From Clostridiales bacterium (GTDB taxonomy: Bacteria > Bacillota > Clostridia > Christensenellales > Aristaeellaceae): a stretch of 9,135 bases of DNA. Under the pieces are notes generated by a model. The model did no database searches. It had not been told where the DNA came from and was given only the letters and a program-made list of their open reading frames with translations. Positions 6,078 to 9,135 of this stretch are shown one piece after another (the stretch's first letter is position 1; the number at the start of each line of letters is the position of its first letter). The position numbers and the translations under genes were made by a program. The DNA lies in NCBI GenBank assembly GCA_004552515.1, contig SFOF01000161.1, forward strand, positions 1 to 9,135. Direction: 5' to 3'.

Positions 6078-8054
6078 TTACCTCACCAGAGCGGCGGCCT
6101 TCTCGGCGACGTTCTCGGCGGTGAAGCCGTAATGCTTGAACAGCAGTTTGGCGGGAGCGGACGCGCCGAACTGATCCAGGCAGACATACGCGCCGTCCAG
6201 GCCGACATACTTGGCCCAGCCGAAGGACGCGGCGGCCTCGACAGCCACGCGGGCGCGCACGGCCTTGGGAAGCACGGACTCCTTGTATTCGTCGCTCTGC
6301 TCGTCGAACAGCTCGAAGGAGGGCATGGAGACGACGCGCGCGTCGATGCCCTGCTCCTTGAGCAGCTTCTTCGCGCCGACGCACTGCTCAACCTCGGAAC
6401 CGGAGGCCATCAGGATGACGTCGGGCGTGGCCTTCTCGCTGTCCTCGAGGATGTAGCCGCCCTTGAGGGCTTCCTTGCCGCTGTTCTCATACAGGGGCAG
6501 GTTCTGGCGGGTCAGCACGAGGGAGACGGGGCGCTTGCCGGTCATCGCGGTATACCAGCCGGCGGCGGTTTCCTTGCTGTCGGCGGGGCGGAACACGATC
6601 ATGCCGGGCATGGCGCGCAGACCGGCCAGATGCTCGATGGGCTGATGGGTCGGGCCGTCCTCGCCGACGCCGATGGAATCGTGCGTGAGGATATAGGGGA
6701 TCGGCAGGCCCATGAGCGCGGACAGGCGCATGGCGTTCTTCATGTAATCGGAGAACACGAAGAAGGTGGCGCAGTAGGGGCGCAGACCGCCGTGCAGATA
6801 GATGCCGTTGCAGATGGCCGCCATGGCGTGCTCGCGGACGCCGAAGTGCAGGTTCGCGCCGGTGCGATCCTCGGCGGAGAAGTCGCCGCGGCCCTTCATG
6901 TTGGACTTGTTGGAGGGAGCCAGGTCGGCCGAGCCGCCGATCATGTTCGGGATCTTCTTGGCCAGACGGTTGAGCACCTCGCCGGAGGAAGCGCGGGTGG
7001 CCATGCTGCCTTCGAACTTCCAGAAGTCCTCGTCGTTCAGAAGATCGACGGGCAGCTCCTCGCTGTGCCAGCTCTTCCATTCGGCGGCCAGTTCGGGATA
7101 GGCCTTTTCATAGGCGGCGAACAGCTCGTCCCAGGCCTGACGCTTTTCCTCGCCGGCCTTTTCGACGGCGGCAGTGGTTTCATAGACCTCGGCGGGCACG
7201 GCAAACGGCTCTTCGCAGGGCCAGCCGAGCGCCTTCTTGGTGGCGGCCAGATTGTCCGCGCCGAGCGGCTCGCCGTGAGAGGAGGCCATGCCGGCCTTGG
7301 GGGAGCCGTAGCCGATGGTGGTGTGGCAGACGATCAGGGTGGGCTTGTCGGAATCCTTGGCCAGCTTGATGGCGGCCTCGACCTTGCACCAGCAGTTGCC
7401 GTTGGCCACATCGATGACGTTCCAGCCGTAGGCGCGGAAGCGCGCGGGCACATCCTCGCGGAAGGCGATGTCGGTGTCGCCCTCGATGGAGATCTCGTTG
7501 TCGTCGTAGAGCGCGATCAGCTTGTTCAGCTTGAGCGTGCCGGCCAGCGAAGCGGCCTCGTGGGAGATGCCCTCCATCAGGCAGCCGTCGCCCATGATGG
7601 CGAAGGTGTTGTGATCGACGATCTTGTAGCCCTCGCGGTTGAAGTGCGCGGCCAGATAGGCCTCGGCGAGCGCCATGCCCACGGCGTTGGCGATGCCCTG
7701 ACCGAGCGGGCCGGTGGTGGTCTCAACGCCTACGGTGTGGCCGTACTCGGGATGGCCGGGGGTCTTGGAGCCGAACTGACGGAACGCCTTCAGATCGTCG
7801 ATGGTCAGGCCGTAGCCGAAGAGGTGCAGCAGGGAATACATCAGCATGGAGCCGTGGCCGGAGGAGAGGACGAAGCGGTCGCGATCGGCCCACTTGGGGG
7901 TCTTGGGATCGAACTTCATCTGCTTGCCCCACAGCGCGTAGGCCATGGCGGCGGAGCCCATGGGCATGCCGGGGTGGCCGGAATTGGCCTGCTGAACGGC
8001 CTCGGCGGAGAGCACTCGGATCGCATTGACGACGAGATTGTCCTGTTTGCTCAT
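6078..8054 (-). CDS. tkt: Transketolase, full length
   Basis: Transketolase moves two-carbon ketol units between sugar phosphates in the non-oxidative pentose phosphate pathway, using thiamine diphosphate and a divalent metal. The 658 residues match the full-length single-chain form, not the split two-subunit form. The N-terminal signature SGHPGMPMG (25-33) gives His27, and SSGHGSM (65-71) gives His67. The cofactor loop runs from GDGCLMEG (155-162) to Asn186. The pyrimidine-domain block FGVREHAMA (405-413) supplies the catalytic Glu408, and DGPTHQPIEHL (467-477) supplies further active-site histidines. The ATG at 8052-8054 is used because AAAGGA lies 10 bases upstream and the family begins near MSKQDNLVVNAIR; a TTG at 8090 would add 12 non-conserved residues. 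It is probably co-transcribed with the upstream phosphohexomutase and ends at the strong terminator. Confidence 0.97.
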   Translation of the reverse strand: MSKQDNLVVNAIRVLSAEAVQQANSGHPGMPMGSAAMAYALWGKQMKFDPKTPKWADRDRFVLSSGHGSMLMYSLLHLFGYGLTIDDLKAFRQFGSKTPGHPEYGHTVGVETTTGPLGQGIANAVGMALAEAYLAAHFNREGYKIVDHNTFAIMGDGCLMEGISHEAASLAGTLKLNKLIALYDDNEISIEGDTDIAFREDVPARFRAYGWNVIDVANGNCWCKVEAAIKLAKDSDKPTLIVCHTTIGYGSPKAGMASSHGEPLGADNLAATKKALGWPCEEPFAVPAEVYETTAAVEKAGEEKRQAWDELFAAYEKAYPELAAEWKSWHSEELPVDLLNDEDFWKFEGSMATRASSGEVLNRLAKKIPNMIGGSADLAPSNKSNMKGRGDFSAEDRTGANLHFGVREHAMAAICNGIYLHGGLRPYCATFFVFSDYMKNAMRLSALMGLPIPYILTHDSIGVGEDGPTHQPIEHLAGLRAMPGMIVFRPADSKETAAGWYTAMTGKRPVSLVLTRQNLPLYENSGKEALKGGYILEDSEKATPDVILMASGSEVEQCVGAKKLLKEQGIDARVVSMPSFELFDEQSDEYKESVLPKAVRARVAVEAAASFGWAKYVGLDGAYVCLDQFGASAPAKLLFKHYGFTAENVAEKAAALVR

Positions 8055-8064
8055 TGGAAAAACA

Positions 8065-8070
8065 TCCTTT
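8065..8070 (-). promoter_or_regulatory. Shine-Dalgarno of tkt, with adjacent small dyad
   Basis: AAAGGA on the minus strand lies 10 bases before the ATG at 8054. Just upstream, TTTTGC and GCAAAA (8072-8077 and 8087-8092) form a 6-bp inverted repeat around 9 bases, a possible weak hairpin next to the ribosome site. No convincing promoter is seen in this 64-bp gap, which fits co-transcription with the gene upstream. Confidence 0.5.
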
Positions 8071-8118
8071 CTTTTGCTGAAGAGTTGCAAAAATGCGTTA
8101 TCTCAAAAGGGCGCTGTA

Positions 8119-9135
8119 TCACCCTTCGATGAGCTTCTTGAGCGGGGTCAGATCGAGCGCTTCGGTGTCCTTGAGCAGCTCGTACAGCTTGCCCAGCATG
8201 ACGTTCACGCCGCCCTTTACATCGGATTCGGCGTTGAGCGGCATCACCGGATCGTGAACGGACAGGCGCAGCAGGAACCAGGCGTTGTCCACGCCGCCGT
8301 CCAGATCGAACGAAATGCGCACGCCCTCGCGGTTGTCGGGGGCCAGATGCCAGCTGGGATCATCCAGCGTCTTGCTCAGGATCGTCTCGATGACGGCCTG
8401 ACCGGCGGCGCGGAAGTCCTCGTCCACGATGTTCATGCGCACCTCGACGCTCTCGAGCGGCTCGGCCAGATCGTCGATGAGCGAGCCGAGCGTCAGCCCC
8501 TGACGCTTGCGCTCCATGGCCTCGCAGATCAGGCGCGTGACCAGATACATACCGTCGTCGAGGAAGAAGTTCTCCTTGAGCGCGGCGTGTCCGCTCGTCT
8601 CGATGGCCAGCGGGCATTCGATGCCCTCCTCGTTCAGGCGAATGGCTTCGTCGATGACGTTGCGATAGCCGCGCTTGAAGCGATAGTGCGTGCCGCCCCA
8701 CTCGGTGATGAACTTCGCAAGGCCGGAGGAGGTGACCGAGTCGGTGACGATGGTCTGGCCGGACTTTTCATTGAGCAGAATCGCGGAGATCAGCGCGATC
8801 AGGCGGTTGCGGTTGATCGCGCGGCCGTTTTCATCCACGATGGCGGCGCGGTCGCAGTCCGCGTCGAAGATCACGCCCAGATCGGCGCCGGATTTTTTGA
8901 CGGCCTCGGAAATGGCGGCCATGGCGTCCTTGTCCTCGGGGTTGGGAATGTGGTTGGGGAAATGGCCGTCCGGCTCGAGGAACTGGCTGCCCTCGGTTTC
9001 CGCGCCCAGCGATTCGAGGAAGCGCGCGTAGAAGCCGCCCGCGCCGTTGCCCGCGTCCACCACGACGTGCAGGCCCAATAGCGGCATCTTGGCCTCGACC
9101 TCCAGCCGCTCGTGTACCATGCGCTCCAGGCGCGC
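8119..9135 (-). CDS. Alpha-D-phosphohexomutase (phosphoglucomutase/phosphomannomutase family), 3' part
   Basis: These enzymes interconvert hexose 1- and 6-phosphates through a phosphoserine. The visible 338 C-terminal residues (counted from the window edge) cover domains 2 to 4. Domain 2 opens with VVVDAGNGAGG at 24-34. The metal loop is DADCDR at 91-96, where DGDxDR is usual. The sugar-specificity loop is ETSGHAALKENFFLDDG at 179-195. The phosphate-binding loop of domain 4 is RLSVHDP at 290-296, in place of RxSGTEP. That loop resembles, from memory, a subgroup annotated as phosphoglucosamine-mutase-like in plants and clostridia. Domain 1, with the catalytic serine, lies beyond the right edge, as does the true start: the frame is open to position 9135, and the ATG at 9118-9120 is internal. 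Substrate (glucose, mannose or glucosamine phosphate) cannot be decided. It lies 64 bp before tkt. Confidence 0.88.
   Translation of the reverse strand, partial: ARLERMVHERLEVEAKMPLLGLHVVVDAGNGAGGFYARFLESLGAETEGSQFLEPDGHFPNHIPNPEDKDAMAAISEAVKKSGADLGVIFDADCDRAAIVDENGRAINRNRLIALISAILLNEKSGQTIVTDSVTSSGLAKFITEWGGTHYRFKRGYRNVIDEAIRLNEEGIECPLAIETSGHAALKENFFLDDGMYLVTRLICEAMERKRQGLTLGSLIDDLAEPLESVEVRMNIVDEDFRAAGQAVIETILSKTLDDPSWHLAPDNREGVRISFDLDGGVDNAWFLLRLSVHDPVMPLNAESDVKGGVNVMLGKLYELLKDTEALDLTPLKKLIEG

Noticed and set aside
8055..8090. TTG start adding 12 residues to transketolase
   Set aside because: The extension covers the AAAGGA site and the small dyad; the conserved family N-terminus begins at the ATG at 8054.
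8055..8118. Possible promoter between the phosphohexomutase and transketolase genes (TTGAGA)
   Set aside because: No acceptable -10 element lies 16-18 bases downstream of it, so co-transcription is the simpler reading.
6132..8132. Open frame of 666 codons on the plus strand opposite transketolase
   Set aside because: The product is a repetitive Gly/Ala/His/Val-rich translation with no family resemblance. Long antisense frames are expected opposite GC-rich genes with strong third-position bias, and the minus strand encodes a full transketolase here.
1..9135. Mobile elements, CRISPR arrays, tRNA or rRNA genes, toxin-antitoxin pairs
   Set aside because: I saw no transposase motifs, terminal inverted repeats with target duplications, regularly spaced repeats or tRNA cloverleaf signatures; gaps between genes are all under about 200 bp.

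Overview
The window carries eight genes, all on the minus strand, so transcription runs from high to low coordinates. Two are cut by the window edges. Base composition is GC-rich. Most genes have purine-rich Shine-Dalgarno sites (AAGGAGGG, AGGAG, AAAGAGG), and there is one classical hairpin-plus-U-tract terminator. The gene families are a clostridial-type galactokinase, an AraM-type glycerol-1-phosphate dehydrogenase, DUF2264 and an RLSxHDP-type phosphohexomutase. Together they suggest a high-GC, anaerobic, gut-type member of the Clostridia (Bacillota). This placement is inference; there is no rRNA or other marker to confirm it.

Layout in transcription order. (1) The 3' part of a phosphohexomutase gene (8119-9135) is followed after 64 bp by a complete transketolase (6078-8054), and a strong intrinsic terminator (6023-6059) ends this unit. 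(2) A candidate promoter (5973-6001) precedes four tightly spaced genes: a DUF2264 protein (4739-5887), a glycerol-1-phosphate dehydrogenase-like protein (3365-4696), an SGNH/GDSL hydrolase (2634-3326) and a NodB-type deacetylase (1776-2606). Gaps are 42, 38 and 27 bp, so they look like one operon. (3) A well-formed promoter (1701-1729) drives galactokinase (376-1662). (4) A perfect 12-bp hairpin lies between galK and the 5' end of rsmH (1-313). rsmH is usually the second gene of the division/cell-wall cluster, after mraZ, but here galK sits in the mraZ position.

Working together: phosphohexomutase, transketolase and galactokinase are central sugar-phosphate enzymes linking hexose, pentose and nucleotide-sugar pools. 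The four-gene operon looks like a cytoplasmic module acting on a substituted (probably acylated) glycan or glyco-conjugate: two candidate deacylases of unrelated folds, one DUF2264 protein of a family linked to glycan breakdown, and one polyol-phosphate-type dehydrogenase. None of the four has a signal peptide, and no transporter or regulator is in view. This operon is the most interesting part of the window, and its substrate cannot be read from the sequence. There are no tRNA or rRNA genes, CRISPR arrays, insertion sequences or prophage traces, and no gene-free stretch longer than about 190 bp.
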